Shown: positions 1 through 8,249 of the stretch, piece by piece
Numbering within the stretch: position 1 is the first letter of the stretch
Layout: each line of letters starts with the position of its first letter
Assembly: GCA_027487675.1 (NCBI GenBank)
Contig: JAIYDD010000210.1
Location: 1 to 64,000, forward strand
Length of the DNA stretch: 64,000 nucleotides
Reading direction: 5' to 3'
From: Acetobacteraceae bacterium
GTDB lineage: Bacteria; Pseudomonadota; Alphaproteobacteria; Acetobacterales; Acetobacteraceae
Notes under the pieces: generated by a model
Databases searched by the model: none
The model's input: the letters and a program-made list of their open reading frames with translations, nothing else
What the model was told of the DNA's origin: nothing
Program-made: the position numbers and the translations under genes

Positions 1-156
1 CGCCAAAGGCGCACGGAAGCATGAATCGCCAAAGGCGCACGGAAGCATGAATCGCCAAAGGCGCACGGAAGCATGAATCGCCAAAGGCGCACGGAACCAT
101 GAATAGCCAGGGGCGCACGGAACCATGAACCGCCAGGGGCGCACGGAACAATGACC
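1..156 (+). repeat. 26-bp tandem repeat array forming a chain of overlapping micro-ORFs
   Basis: Six contiguous 26-bp units (1-26, 27-52, 53-78, 79-104, 105-130, 131-156); the array is cut by the window edge and may extend upstream. Units 1-3 are identical and units 4-6 carry substitutions only, no indels. ATGs lie at 21, 47, 73, 99, 125 and 151. Each opens nine sense codons and stops at a TGA overlapping the next ATG as ATGA. The peptides are MNRQRRTEA (twice), MNRQRRTEP, MNSQGRTEP, MNRQGRTEQ and MTRRRRTGA. Because 26 is one less than a multiple of three, the frame steps back by one at each unit. Units contain AAAGG or AGGGG about 11 bases before the ATG. The repeat and its reading are seen directly; translation is inference. 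Confidence 0.9.
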
Positions 157-180
157 CGTCGGCGGAGGACCGGCGCATGA
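151..180 (+). promoter_or_regulatory. Last micro-ORF of the repeat ladder, carrying the dctQ ribosome-binding site
   Basis: ATG at 151 reads MTRRRRTGA and stops at TGA 178-180, overlapping the dctQ ATG at 177 (ATGA). This stretch (157-182) is a degenerate seventh unit in register with the array. It contains GGAGG at 164-168, eight bases before the dctQ start, the only strong Shine-Dalgarno in the ladder. Ribosomes translating the micro-ORF would pass through this site and end on the dctQ start, the geometry of termination-reinitiation coupling. Confidence 0.6.
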
Positions 181-695
181 GCCTGCTCGGCTGGCTCGAG
201 CACGGGGTCGTCCGGCTCAACCAGTTCGTATGCGGAACGCTGCTGGCGGCGTCCTGCGCGCTGGTCTTCGCCAATGTCGTGCTGCGCTACGGCTTCGGCG
301 TCTCGCTCGCCTGGGCCGAGGAAGCGGCGCGCTACATGATGATCTGGGCCGCGCTGCTCGGCGCCGGGCTCGCGCTGCGCGCCGGCGCGCACATCGCCGT
401 GGACATCCTGCCCGAAGCCCTGCCGGAACTGGCTGCGCGCGTGCTGCGCGCGATCATCCTGCTCGCCGTCGCCGGCTTCCTGGTGCTGCTCGCCGAGCTC
501 GGCATGGGCTATGCCGAATTTGCGATGATGCAGCGCACCCCGGTGCTGCGGCTGCCGCAGGGCTGGATCTACATGGCCATCCCCATCGGCTGCATGCTGA
601 TGCTGGCCCACCTTCTGATGATCGCGCGCGACTTCATCCTGCGTCCGAAGGACGAGGACCAGCAGGTCCGCGCGGCGGAGATGGGCTCGCTGTGA
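177..695 (+). CDS. dctQ: TRAP transporter small permease subunit (DctQ family)
   Basis: A 172-residue membrane protein with four hydrophobic segments (roughly residues 18-40, 52-75, 95-120 and 128-150). It carries the family signature RYGFGVSLAWAEEAARY just before the second helix. In TRAP transporters this subunit pairs with the large DctM permease and the periplasmic receptor DctP to import organic acids using a sodium gradient. The ATG at 177 is chosen for the GGAGG at 164-168 and because it continues the 26-base ATG spacing of the upstream repeat. Its stop overlaps the dctM start by four bases (GTGA). Family assignment is firm; the substrate is inferred from the downstream sugar-acid genes. 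Confidence 0.93.
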   Translation: MSLLGWLEHGVVRLNQFVCGTLLAASCALVFANVVLRYGFGVSLAWAEEAARYMMIWAALLGAGLALRAGAHIAVDILPEALPELAARVLRAIILLAVAGFLVLLAELGMGYAEFAMMQRTPVLRLPQGWIYMAIPIGCMLMLAHLLMIARDFILRPKDEDQQVRAAEMGSL

Positions 696-1978
696 CGCTG
701 CTCGCCCTCGTCTTCCTCGGCACGCTCGCGCTCGGCATCCCGATCGCCTTCACCATGGGCATGGCGGGTGCGGCCGTGATCTACGTGGAGGATTTGGCCG
801 ACCTGCTGCTGGTGCCGCAGCAGATCTTCGCGGGCCTCGACAGCTTCCCGCTGCTGGCCATCCCCTTCTTCATCCTGGCGGCCGAGCTGATGACCGGCGG
901 CCGCATCACCGACGTGCTGCTGCGCTTCGCCACCGCCTGCATCGGCCGCGCACGCGGCGGGCTGGGGCATGCGAACGTCGTCACCTCCACCCTGTTTTCC
1001 GGCATCTCCGGCAGCGCGCTGGCCGATGCGGCGGGGCCGGGCGCCGTGATCACGCGGATGATGCGCGAAGCCGGCTATCCGGGCGGCTATGCCGCGGCGC
1101 TGACGGCATCCGCCGCCATCGTGGGCCCCATCATCCCGCCCTCGATCATCATGGTGGTCTATGCGCTGACCGACAATTCGGTGACGGTCAGCGGCCTGTT
1201 CATGGCCGGCATCGTGCCGGGCCTGCTGATCTCCGCCGCGATGATGGCGACCAACCACGCCATCGCCATCCGCCGAGGCTATGGCGGCCTGGCGCCGCGG
1301 CCGAAGCTGCCGGAATTCGCCCGCCTGCTGCTGCACGCCGCGCCCGCGCTGCTGATGCCGCTGATCATCATCGGCGGCATCCATGGCGGCGTCTTCACGC
1401 CGACCGAGGCGAGCGCGGTCGCGACCGTCTACGCGCTGCTGGTCGGGCTATTCGTCTATCGCACGCTGGCATGGTCGGCGATCCCGGGCATCCTGGTGCG
1501 GACCACGGTGATGACCGCCTCCGTCATGCTGATCATCGGCATGAGCAACATCTTCGGCTATGTGCTGACGGTGCTGCAGGTGCCGCAGGCGGTGGGCGAC
1601 TGGATCGGCGGGATGGGCCTCTCCCCCATCATGTTCCTGCTGGCGGTCAACGTCTTCCTGCTGCTGTTCGGCATCTTCATGGAACCGCTGCCGGGCGTGA
1701 TGATCCTGGTGCCGATCCTCGCACCGCTGGCAACCCTGATGGGCGTGGATCCGCTGCACTTCGCGATCGTGGTGATCGTGAACCTGACGCTCGGCATGAT
1801 CACGCCGCCGGTCGGGGGATTGCTGTTCGTGACGCAGATCGTCTCGCGCGTGCCGATGGGGCAGATCGTGCGGGAACTCTGGCCCTTCCTGGCCGCGCAG
1901 CTTCTCGTGCTGCTGCTGCTGACCCTGGTGCCCGGGCTGTCGACCTGGCTGCCCAACGCACTCGGCTACACGAAGTGA
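692..1978 (+). CDS. dctM: TRAP transporter large permease subunit (DctM family)
   Basis: A 428-residue polytopic inner-membrane protein of normal DctM length. Family motifs include SFPLLAIPFFILAAELM, PIIPPSIIMVVYA in the re-entrant region and a C-terminal NLTLGMITPPVGG. The start is GTG at 692, overlapping the dctQ stop in a GTGA arrangement, and gives the usual short N-terminus before the first helix; the frame stays open upstream to 230 but only as a shadow of dctQ. It forms the transport channel with DctQ. The receptor gene dctP follows after 26 bases. Confidence 0.95.
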   Translation: MTLLALVFLGTLALGIPIAFTMGMAGAAVIYVEDLADLLLVPQQIFAGLDSFPLLAIPFFILAAELMTGGRITDVLLRFATACIGRARGGLGHANVVTSTLFSGISGSALADAAGPGAVITRMMREAGYPGGYAAALTASAAIVGPIIPPSIIMVVYALTDNSVTVSGLFMAGIVPGLLISAAMMATNHAIAIRRGYGGLAPRPKLPEFARLLLHAAPALLMPLIIIGGIHGGVFTPTEASAVATVYALLVGLFVYRTLAWSAIPGILVRTTVMTASVMLIIGMSNIFGYVLTVLQVPQAVGDWIGGMGLSPIMFLLAVNVFLLLFGIFMEPLPGVMILVPILAPLATLMGVDPLHFAIVVIVNLTLGMITPPVGGLLFVTQIVSRVPMGQIVRELWPFLAAQLLVLLLLTLVPGLSTWLPNALGYTK

Positions 1979-2004
1979 CGTCCAAGCAAGAGGAGGAAAG
2001 CACC

Positions 2005-3036
2005 ATGTCCATCACCCGCCGCAACCTGGCGCTGCTCGGCGCCGCCAGCGCCGCCACACTCGCGATGCCGTCCGTCGTCCGCGCGCAGGCCGCGCGCACC
2101 ATCCGCTACACGCATTTCCAGCCCGGCCGGCTGGACCAGCCGAAGCACGCCGCGGCGCTGGCCTTCAAGAGCACGGTCGAGGGCCTGACCGGCGGGCGCC
2201 TGCGGGTCGAGATCTTCCCCGCCGGCCAGCTCGGCCCGGCGCCGCAGGTGATGGAGCAGCTTCGCCTCGGCAGCCTGGAGATGGCGGTGGTGCATGATGG
2301 CGGCATCGCCGGCACCTACGCGCCCTACCAGGTCTTCTCGCTCCCCTTCGTGTGGGAGACGCAGACCACCGCCTGGCGGGTGCTGGACGGCGCCTTCGGC
2401 GCCGAGATGGCGGAGGACATGCGCCGCCGCGCCAACATCCGCCTGCTGGCCCATGCCGACAACGGCGTGCGCCACTTCACCAACAACCGCCGCCCGATCG
2501 TGACGCCGGACGACCTGCGCGGCCTGAAGATCCGCGTGCAGCCCAGCCCGGTCTTCGTGCGGCTGGTCGAAAGCCTGGGCGCCTCCGCGTCGGCCATCGA
2601 CTGGGGCGAGCTGCCGGCAGCGCTGGCGCAGGGCACGGTGGACGGGCAGGAGAACGGGGTGACGAACATCCTCGCGGGCTCGCTGTTCCAGCACCAGCGC
2701 CACATCACGCTGAACGGCCATGTCTATTCGCTGCACGCCTACCTGATGTCCGACCGCTTCTGGAACCGGCTCGGCGCCGATGAACGCGCGGCGGTCGCGC
2801 AGGGGACGGAGATCGCGAAGGTGATCCATCGCGGCATGACCACCGCGCAGGACGCGAATGCCGAGCCGATCCTGCGCGAGCGCGGCATGACGGTGCAGCG
2901 CCTGACCTCCGCGCAGATCGACGCCTTCCGCCAGCGCGCGCAGCCCGCCGTGCGCGAATGGCTGGAACGCGAGATCGGCCGCGAATGGGTGGACAAGCTG
3001 GTGGCCGCGACGCGCGCCGCGACGCAGCCGGCGTAA
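2005..3036 (+). CDS. dctP: TRAP transporter solute-binding protein (DctP family)
   Basis: A 343-residue periplasmic receptor. The N-terminus has a twin-arginine-like motif (ITRRNLALLG), a hydrophobic stretch and a likely cleavage after VVRAQA near residue 28. The body has the DctP pattern, including the conserved arginine region LRGLKIRVQPSPVF and the WGELPAALAQGTVDGQENG segment. ATG at 2005 is preceded by AGGAGG at 1991-1996. It would bind the ligand and deliver it to DctQM. The 70 bases to the dehydrogenase gene suggest one operon. A sugar acid or related carboxylate is the inferred ligand. Confidence 0.93.
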   Translation: MSITRRNLALLGAASAATLAMPSVVRAQAARTIRYTHFQPGRLDQPKHAAALAFKSTVEGLTGGRLRVEIFPAGQLGPAPQVMEQLRLGSLEMAVVHDGGIAGTYAPYQVFSLPFVWETQTTAWRVLDGAFGAEMAEDMRRRANIRLLAHADNGVRHFTNNRRPIVTPDDLRGLKIRVQPSPVFVRLVESLGASASAIDWGELPAALAQGTVDGQENGVTNILAGSLFQHQRHITLNGHVYSLHAYLMSDRFWNRLGADERAAVAQGTEIAKVIHRGMTTAQDANAEPILRERGMTVQRLTSAQIDAFRQRAQPAVREWLEREIGREWVDKLVAATRAATQPA

Positions 3037-3106
3037 GCGCCCGCTTCCCCCTCCCCCGCTGTCGCAGGTGAGGGCTTGGGCGAGGCCTAAGGAGAGCTAG
3101 GACACC

Positions 3107-4060
3107 ATGCGCGTCGTGATCCTCGACGACGGCTACGATCACTACGACGCCGAGCGGGAGGTGCTGGCCCCGCTCGGGGCCGAGGTCGCGATGCGCCCCT
3201 GCGGCCACAGCCGCGGGGCGGTTCGGCAGGCCATCGCGGATGCCGACGCCGCGCTGGTCCGCGAAAGCCCGGTGGACGAGGCAGCCTTCGCCGCGGCGCC
3301 GCGCCTGCGCGGCCTGGTGCGCTACGGCGTCGGCGTGGACAACATCGACCTCGCCGCCGCCACCGCGCGCCGCATCCCGGTCTGCAACGTGCCCGACTAC
3401 GGGGTCGAGGAAGTGTCGGACCACGCGCTCGCGCTGCTGCTCGCGGTGGCCCGCCGCATCCGCGAAGCCGATGCGCGGGTGCGCGCCGGCGCCTGGGGCG
3501 CATCGCGCACGCGCCCCGTCTTCCGCATCGCCGGCGGCACGCTCGGCCTGATCGGCCTCGGACGCATTGGCAGCGCCTTCCTGCGCAAGGCGCGCGCGCT
3601 CGGCTTCGCACGGATCCTGATCGCCGATCCTGGCCTCTCGGCGGCGCCCGAGGGGTGCGAACTCGCCGACCCGCTGACCATCGCCGCCGCGGCCGACGCG
3701 ATCAGCTTGCACGCGCCGGCCACGCCCGCCACGCGCCACGTCGTTGGCCACGACTTCCTGGCGCTGACCAAGGCCAACGCCGTACTGGTCAACACCAGCC
3801 GCGGCGCGCTGGTGGACGAGGCGGCGCTGGCGCAGGCGCTGGCCGCAGACCGGCTGCTTGGCGCCGGCCTCGACGTGTTCGACACCGAGCCGCTGCCGAT
3901 GGACAGCCCGCTGCGCAACCTGCCTGGCGTGGTCCTCACCGACCACGTGGCCTGGTATTCGGAAGCGGCGATCGCGGATCTGCAGCGCAAGGCGGCGGAG
4001 GAGATCGCGCGGCTGCTGACCGGCGCCGCGCCGCTGCACCAGGTGAACCGCTGGACGTGA
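3107..4060 (+). CDS. D-isomer-specific 2-hydroxyacid dehydrogenase family protein
   Basis: A 317-residue NAD(P)-dependent dehydrogenase. The Rossmann motif GLIGLGRIG is at about residues 147-155. The catalytic Arg is in NTSRGALVDEAAL, Glu in DVFDTEPL and His in LTDHVAWYSE, in the order seen in phosphoglycerate, glyoxylate and C-terminal-binding-protein-like dehydrogenases. Between a TRAP system and an aldolase/kinase pair, it most likely oxidises or reduces a sugar-acid intermediate. A serine-biosynthesis role is less likely because there is no C-terminal ACT domain. It precedes the aldolase gene by four bases. Confidence 0.88.
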   Translation: MRVVILDDGYDHYDAEREVLAPLGAEVAMRPCGHSRGAVRQAIADADAALVRESPVDEAAFAAAPRLRGLVRYGVGVDNIDLAAATARRIPVCNVPDYGVEEVSDHALALLLAVARRIREADARVRAGAWGASRTRPVFRIAGGTLGLIGLGRIGSAFLRKARALGFARILIADPGLSAAPEGCELADPLTIAAAADAISLHAPATPATRHVVGHDFLALTKANAVLVNTSRGALVDEAALAQALAADRLLGAGLDVFDTEPLPMDSPLRNLPGVVLTDHVAWYSEAAIADLQRKAAEEIARLLTGAAPLHQVNRWT

Positions 4061-4064
4061 CCCC

Positions 4065-4691
4065 ATGCACACGCTGATCCCTGCCCTGTCCGCCGCCCGC
4101 GTGATTCCCGTGGTGCGCACCACCCGCACCGATCTCGCCGCCCGCGCCGTCGCCTGGCTGCGCGAGGCCGGCATGACGGTGTTCGAGATCACGCTGACCG
4201 TCCCCGACGCGACCGCGCTGATCCGCGAACTCGCCGCCGAGCCCGGCCTGCTGGTCGGCGCCGGCACCGTGCCGGACCGCGCCGCGGCGGAGGCGTGCCT
4301 TGCCGCCGGCGCGCGCTTCCTCGTCGCGCCCTGGGTCGATGCCGATGTCGCGGCGGCGGCGCGCGCGGCCGGGGCGTGTTCGATGCTCGGCGCGATGACG
4401 CCGGGCGAGGTACGCGCCGCGCGCGCGGCCGGCGCCGATGTGGTGAAGATCTTCCCCGCCGCCTCCGCCGGCGGGCCCGCCCATGTGAAGGCGCTGCGCG
4501 CCGTCTTCCCCGACACGGTCTTCTGCCCGACCGGTGGCGTGGATGCGCGCAACGCCCCCGACTACATCGCCGCCGGCGCCGCCTTCGTCGGCATCGGCGG
4601 CCGCCTGGTGGATGAAGGCCTGCTCGCGCGCGGCGAGCGCGAGGCCGTGCAGGCCGCGGCGCGCGACGCGCTCGGCATCCGCCAGGCCTGA
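4065..4691 (+). CDS. eda: 2-dehydro-3-deoxy-phosphogluconate (KDPG/KDPGal) aldolase family
   Basis: A 208-residue class I aldolase of normal length. Motifs follow the KDPG aldolase fold: VIPVVRT at the N-terminus, the catalytic Glu in VFEITLTVPDA, LLVGAGTV, the Schiff-base Lys in DVVKIFPA (about residue 127) and the phosphate-binding FCPTGGVDARN. It would cleave 2-keto-3-deoxy-6-phospho sugar acids to pyruvate and glyceraldehyde 3-phosphate. A KDG kinase three genes downstream would make its substrate, so these two form the core of an Entner-Doudoroff-type sugar-acid pathway. Confidence 0.92.
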   Translation: MHTLIPALSAARVIPVVRTTRTDLAARAVAWLREAGMTVFEITLTVPDATALIRELAAEPGLLVGAGTVPDRAAAEACLAAGARFLVAPWVDADVAAAARAAGACSMLGAMTPGEVRAARAAGADVVKIFPAASAGGPAHVKALRAVFPDTVFCPTGGVDARNAPDYIAAGAAFVGIGGRLVDEGLLARGEREAVQAAARDALGIRQA

Positions 4692-4712
4692 CCCGTTGCA
4701 AGGACCACGGAC

Positions 4713-5363
4713 ATGCTGACCCAAGAGATCATCGAAGGCTTCCGCACCGTCGCCATCGCCTCCATCGCCGATGCGATTGACAAGGTGGTGGGCCGCCGCG
4801 GCTACCTGCACCACGCCATCAAGAACCGCATCAACGAGAAGCGCATGGTCGGCCCCGCCGTCACCACGCTGCACGCGAAGTCGAGCGAGTTCCTGCCGCC
4901 CACCCTGGCGCTCGACCTGATCGAGGACAGCGCGCCGGGCAGCGTCATCGTCATCGGCGCGGCGGGCGACACCGACCTCGCCTTCTGGGGCGGCATCATG
5001 ACGGCGGGCGCCTTCGCCAAGGGCCATGCCGGCGCGCTGCTGGCCGGTGGGCTGCGCGACGTGCAGGAGATCCAGCGCGACTACGACCTCCCGGTCTTCG
5101 CGCCGCATGTCTCGCCGGGCACCAGCCTCGGCCGCACCGCGACCATTGCGAAGGACATCCCCGTGGAGGTCGGCGGCATCCTGGTGCATCCGGGCGACCT
5201 GGTGGTGGGCGACGTGGACGGCGTCTGCATCGTTCCCCCGCAGCACGCGGCTGCGGTGCTGGCGATGGCGCGCGAGATCGACGCGCGCGAAGCGGAACAG
5301 GCGCGGCTGATCGTGGAAGCGAAGTCCCTGAAGCAGGGCCTCGCCAAGTACGGGCGCATCTGA
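4713..5363 (+). CDS. RraA family protein (4-hydroxy-4-methyl-2-oxoglutarate aldolase-like)
   Basis: A 216-residue RraA/HMG-aldolase-fold protein. The family active-site pattern appears as AGGLRDVQEIQRDYDLPVFA (Arg and Asp coordinate substrate and metal), followed by HPGDLVVGDVDGVCIVP. Known members are class II pyruvate aldolases/oxaloacetate decarboxylases or the RNase E regulator RraA. Position between KDPG aldolase and KDG kinase supports a metabolic aldolase, decarboxylase or dehydratase role rather than RNase regulation. Its TGA shares one base with the ATG of the next gene. Confidence 0.88.
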   Translation: MLTQEIIEGFRTVAIASIADAIDKVVGRRGYLHHAIKNRINEKRMVGPAVTTLHAKSSEFLPPTLALDLIEDSAPGSVIVIGAAGDTDLAFWGGIMTAGAFAKGHAGALLAGGLRDVQEIQRDYDLPVFAPHVSPGTSLGRTATIAKDIPVEVGGILVHPGDLVVGDVDGVCIVPPQHAAAVLAMAREIDAREAEQARLIVEAKSLKQGLAKYGRI

Positions 5364-6292
5364 TGCCGGACATGATCTGCATGGGCGAGCCGCTGGTGGA
5401 GTACAACCTCCAACCGGTGGGCGCGGACGGGCGGCGGCTCTACCTCGAAGGGCATGGCGGCGACACGTCCAACGCCGCCATCGCGGCGGCGCGGCAGGGC
5501 GCTTCGGTCGGCTACCTGTCGGCCATCGGCGCCGATCCCGGCGGCGACGGCTTCATGGCGCTGTGGGCGGCGGAAGGCGTGGACACCGCGCTGGTGTGCC
5601 GCGATGCGGATGCCTACACGGGGATGTATTTCGTCACGCATGACGAGCGCGGACACCACTTCACCAACCACCGCAAGGGCAGCGCCGCCAGCCGCATCAA
5701 GCCGGCCGACCTGCCGCTGGAGGCCATCGCCAGGGCGCGCGTGCTGCATCTGTCCGGCATCACGCTGGCGATCAGCGAGACCTCCTGCGATGCCGGCTTC
5801 GCAGCGATGGAGGCCGCGCGCCAGGCGGGCGTCACCGTCAGCTTCGACACCAACCTGCGCCTGAAGCTCTGGCCGCTGCGCCGCGCGGCCGCGACCATCC
5901 ACGCGGCGATCGCGCAGGCCGACATCTGCTTCCCCTCGCTGGACGATGCGCGCGCGCTGACGGGGCTCGATGCGCCGGACGCCATCGCCGACCGCTACCT
6001 GGCGCTCTGCCCCCTCGTGATGCTGAAGCTGGGCGCGGAGGGCGTGCTGGTCGCCACGCGCGAATCGCGTACCACCCTACCGGGCTTCCGCGTCGCCGCG
6101 GTGGACGCGACCGGCGCCGGCGACACCTTCGCGGGCGCGTTCCATGCACGACGACTGGCGGGCGACGGGCTGATGGAGGCGGCGCGCTACGCCAATGCCG
6201 CCGCGGCGCTGTCCACCCTCGGCTACGGCGCGGTGGCGCCGATGCCGCGCGCGACGCAGGTCAGGGAATTCCTCGCAGCGCAGGCGTCATGA
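5363..6292 (+). CDS. kdgK: PfkB-family sugar kinase, probable 2-keto-3-deoxygluconate kinase
   Basis: A 309-residue ribokinase-family enzyme. The N-terminal GMGEPLVEYN strand and glycine-rich GHGGDTSNAAIAAARQGA are typical of KDG kinases. The second PfkB signature, VDATGAGDTFAGAF, with catalytic Asp, is near residue 245. It would phosphorylate 2-keto-3-deoxygluconate or -galactonate with ATP, feeding the aldolase at 4065. It starts one base inside the rraA-like stop (TGATG), implying coupling. Its 3' end overlaps the convergent GNAT gene by 32 bases. Confidence 0.9.
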   Translation: MPDMICMGEPLVEYNLQPVGADGRRLYLEGHGGDTSNAAIAAARQGASVGYLSAIGADPGGDGFMALWAAEGVDTALVCRDADAYTGMYFVTHDERGHHFTNHRKGSAASRIKPADLPLEAIARARVLHLSGITLAISETSCDAGFAAMEAARQAGVTVSFDTNLRLKLWPLRRAAATIHAAIAQADICFPSLDDARALTGLDAPDAIADRYLALCPLVMLKLGAEGVLVATRESRTTLPGFRVAAVDATGAGDTFAGAFHARRLAGDGLMEAARYANAAAALSTLGYGAVAPMPRATQVREFLAAQAS

Positions 6293-6740
6293 CCGGGCGC
6301 GCATGCGTCGCGCCAGGTTCGCCCACCATGCGCAGGAAGCCGCAGGCTTCGTAGAAGGCGAAGGACGCGACGGGGGCACGCACGCGCAGGCGGCGGAAGC
6401 CGGCCTGCGCGGCGTCCTGCGTCAGCGCCTCCAGCAGCGCTCGGCCGGCGCCACGGTGCCGGGCCGCGCGCCGCACATAGAGCCGCCGCACCCGCCCCGC
6501 CGCTTCCGACTTCAGGTAGGGGTCGCGCGTCAGCCCGCAGAGGCCGAGCAGCGCGCCGCCTGCGAAGGCGCCGAACAGCGCCTCGCCCACGGCGTCGAAG
6601 CGGATCGCGCCTGCATCCCAATCCTCGCGCAGCACCTCCAGCACGCGATGGCCATCGGCCAGCGCATCGGCGGCGAGGTCCGCGAAGCCCGGCGGCAGCG
6701 CGGCCAGGCGTTCCAGGTGGAAGGGGGCGGGCGCGCGCAT
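6261..6740 (-). CDS. GNAT family N-acetyltransferase
   Basis: A 159-residue single-domain acetyltransferase. The acetyl-CoA-binding motif A reads RRLYVRRAARHRGAGRALL (about residues 84-103), followed by ASFAFYEACGFLRM, the conserved C-terminal strand and helix. The substrate cannot be predicted. Its ATG directly abuts the stop of the M81 peptidase gene, so it is the last gene of the leftward 10782-6261 operon. Acetylation of an amine liberated by the upstream hydrolases is a possible role, but this is only inference from position. Confidence 0.85.
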   Translation of the reverse strand: MRAPAPFHLERLAALPPGFADLAADALADGHRVLEVLREDWDAGAIRFDAVGEALFGAFAGGALLGLCGLTRDPYLKSEAAGRVRRLYVRRAARHRGAGRALLEALTQDAAQAGFRRLRVRAPVASFAFYEACGFLRMVGEPGATHARPVMTPALRGIP

Positions 6741-8249
6741 TCAGCCGAAGGCGCGGTTGTCGCCGGGGCGCAGGCGCAGCCCGGGGCGCAGGTTGCGGAA
6801 GGGCAGCGTCGCGGGGTCCGCCACCACCGGGCCGGGCGCGGCGACCACCAGCACCGCGCTCGCAATGGGCTGGAAATCGGCGCGGAAATGCACGCTCGAC
6901 TTCAGCGCCAGGATGCGCTGGTCGCGCGGTTCCAGCCCGACATGGCGGAACACTTCCTGGTCGTAGGGCTGGAATTTCTGCGACGTCACGATCACCCGCA
7001 CGCCGCCGATCGCGACCAGCGCGGTGGGGCCGAGATCGGCGGGGTTGCCGCGCGCCATGTTGCCCGTGCAGGTGAAGCGGCCATCCGTCAGCGCCAGCAC
7101 GCGCGCGGTGACGCGCAGCGGCGCGCCATCGGACTTGCCGCCGAGGGAGAGCGCGACCTCCGCGCCGACGCCTGCCGCGTGGCAGGCGCGCGCGCTTTCG
7201 GCATCGTTGATCGGGCAGAGCACGGCGCCCTGCGCATCCTGGCGGATCAGCTCGGCCAGCAGGCCGGTGGTGTCGCCATGGCCGCCACCGCCCGGATTGT
7301 CCTGCGTGTCCGCCAGCACGACGGGGCGCGTGGCGCCGGCGGCGAGGCGGATCGCCTCCGCGACACCTTCGGCCGCGTCGCGCACGCTTTGCGCGAAGTC
7401 GGGCTCGCGCCGGCGCAGCTCGGCCAGCAGCGCATCGGCGGCGGCATCGGCGGCGGCCTGAGTCTCCGCGAAAGCCGCGATGGCCGGGCCGCAATCGGCG
7501 AAATCGGCGTAGGGGAAGCCGAAGCAAAAGGCGAGCTCGTCCACGCCGAAGCGTGCGGCGATTTCGGTGCGCGCCGCCATCACATCGGCCATCGGCGAGA
7601 CCAGCGTGCACTGGCTGGTGATCGGGATCAGCAGGTCGAGCTGGCGATACGCCCTGGCCGGCGCGCGGCCGGTGCGGATGCGCGCCAGCAGCAGCTCGAA
7701 GGCGCGCGCCCCGGCCTCCCGCATGTCCACATGCGGGTAGCTGCGGAAGGGCACGGCGGCCTCCACCTGCTCCACCATCGCGCGCGTCAGGTTGCAGTGT
7801 GGATCGAGGCTGATGGCGATGGGCACGGTGTCGCCGAGGATCGCGCGGGCACGGCGCAGCACCTCGGCTTCCGCGTCGGGGAAGTGTTCCGCGACCATCG
7901 CGCCGTGCAGGTCGAGATAGAGGCCGTCCAGCTTTCCGGCATCGGCCGCCGCCGCCAGGTCGTGGAACACCAGCGCGCAGAAGCGTTCGAAGGCCTCGGC
8001 GGTGACAGGTCCCGCGGGGTTTGCAAATGCCCAGGCGAGCGGGGCGAGTTCCACGCCTTCGCGCTCCGCCACGCGGATCGCGCCGGCGGAAGGCACGGCC
8101 GTCTCGCGCAGGTTCGGGATGTAGGTCGCCGGCCGCTGGACGCTGGGCCATGCGCCGGGGTTCAGGAATTCGGCCCAGGTGGTGGGGCGCGGCGCGAAGG
8201 AATGGCTTTCGTGCCAGAAGCCGCCGATGGCGATGCGCATGGGTCTCAA
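6741..8249 (-). CDS. M81 family metallopeptidase (MlrC/microcystinase C-like)
   Basis: A 502-residue MlrC-fold protein. It begins IAIGGFWHESHSFAP, characteristic of the family, with probable zinc ligands in SLDPHCNLT (Asp and His) and SYPHVDM (His), and a substrate loop DTQDNPGGGGHGDTTG. The founding member hydrolyses linearised microcystin fragments; most homologues sit in operons for small amide or peptide catabolism with unknown substrates. ATG at 8249 is used; a second in-frame ATG at 8240 starts directly at MRIAIGG and may be the true start. The start region overlaps the next gene's stop by four bases. Confidence 0.9.
   Translation of the reverse strand: MRPMRIAIGGFWHESHSFAPRPTTWAEFLNPGAWPSVQRPATYIPNLRETAVPSAGAIRVAEREGVELAPLAWAFANPAGPVTAEAFERFCALVFHDLAAAADAGKLDGLYLDLHGAMVAEHFPDAEAEVLRRARAILGDTVPIAISLDPHCNLTRAMVEQVEAAVPFRSYPHVDMREAGARAFELLLARIRTGRAPARAYRQLDLLIPITSQCTLVSPMADVMAARTEIAARFGVDELAFCFGFPYADFADCGPAIAAFAETQAAADAAADALLAELRRREPDFAQSVRDAAEGVAEAIRLAAGATRPVVLADTQDNPGGGGHGDTTGLLAELIRQDAQGAVLCPINDAESARACHAAGVGAEVALSLGGKSDGAPLRVTARVLALTDGRFTCTGNMARGNPADLGPTALVAIGGVRVIVTSQKFQPYDQEVFRHVGLEPRDQRILALKSSVHFRADFQPIASAVLVVAAPGPVVADPATLPFRNLRPGLRLRPGDNRAFG

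Noticed and set aside
1-156. CRISPR array
   Set aside because: The 26-bp units are directly contiguous with no variable spacers, and there are no cas genes.
3037-3106. Rho-independent terminator between dctP and the dehydrogenase gene
   Set aside because: The C-rich and G-rich tracts do not pair well into a stem and there is no T-run; the genes are probably co-transcribed.
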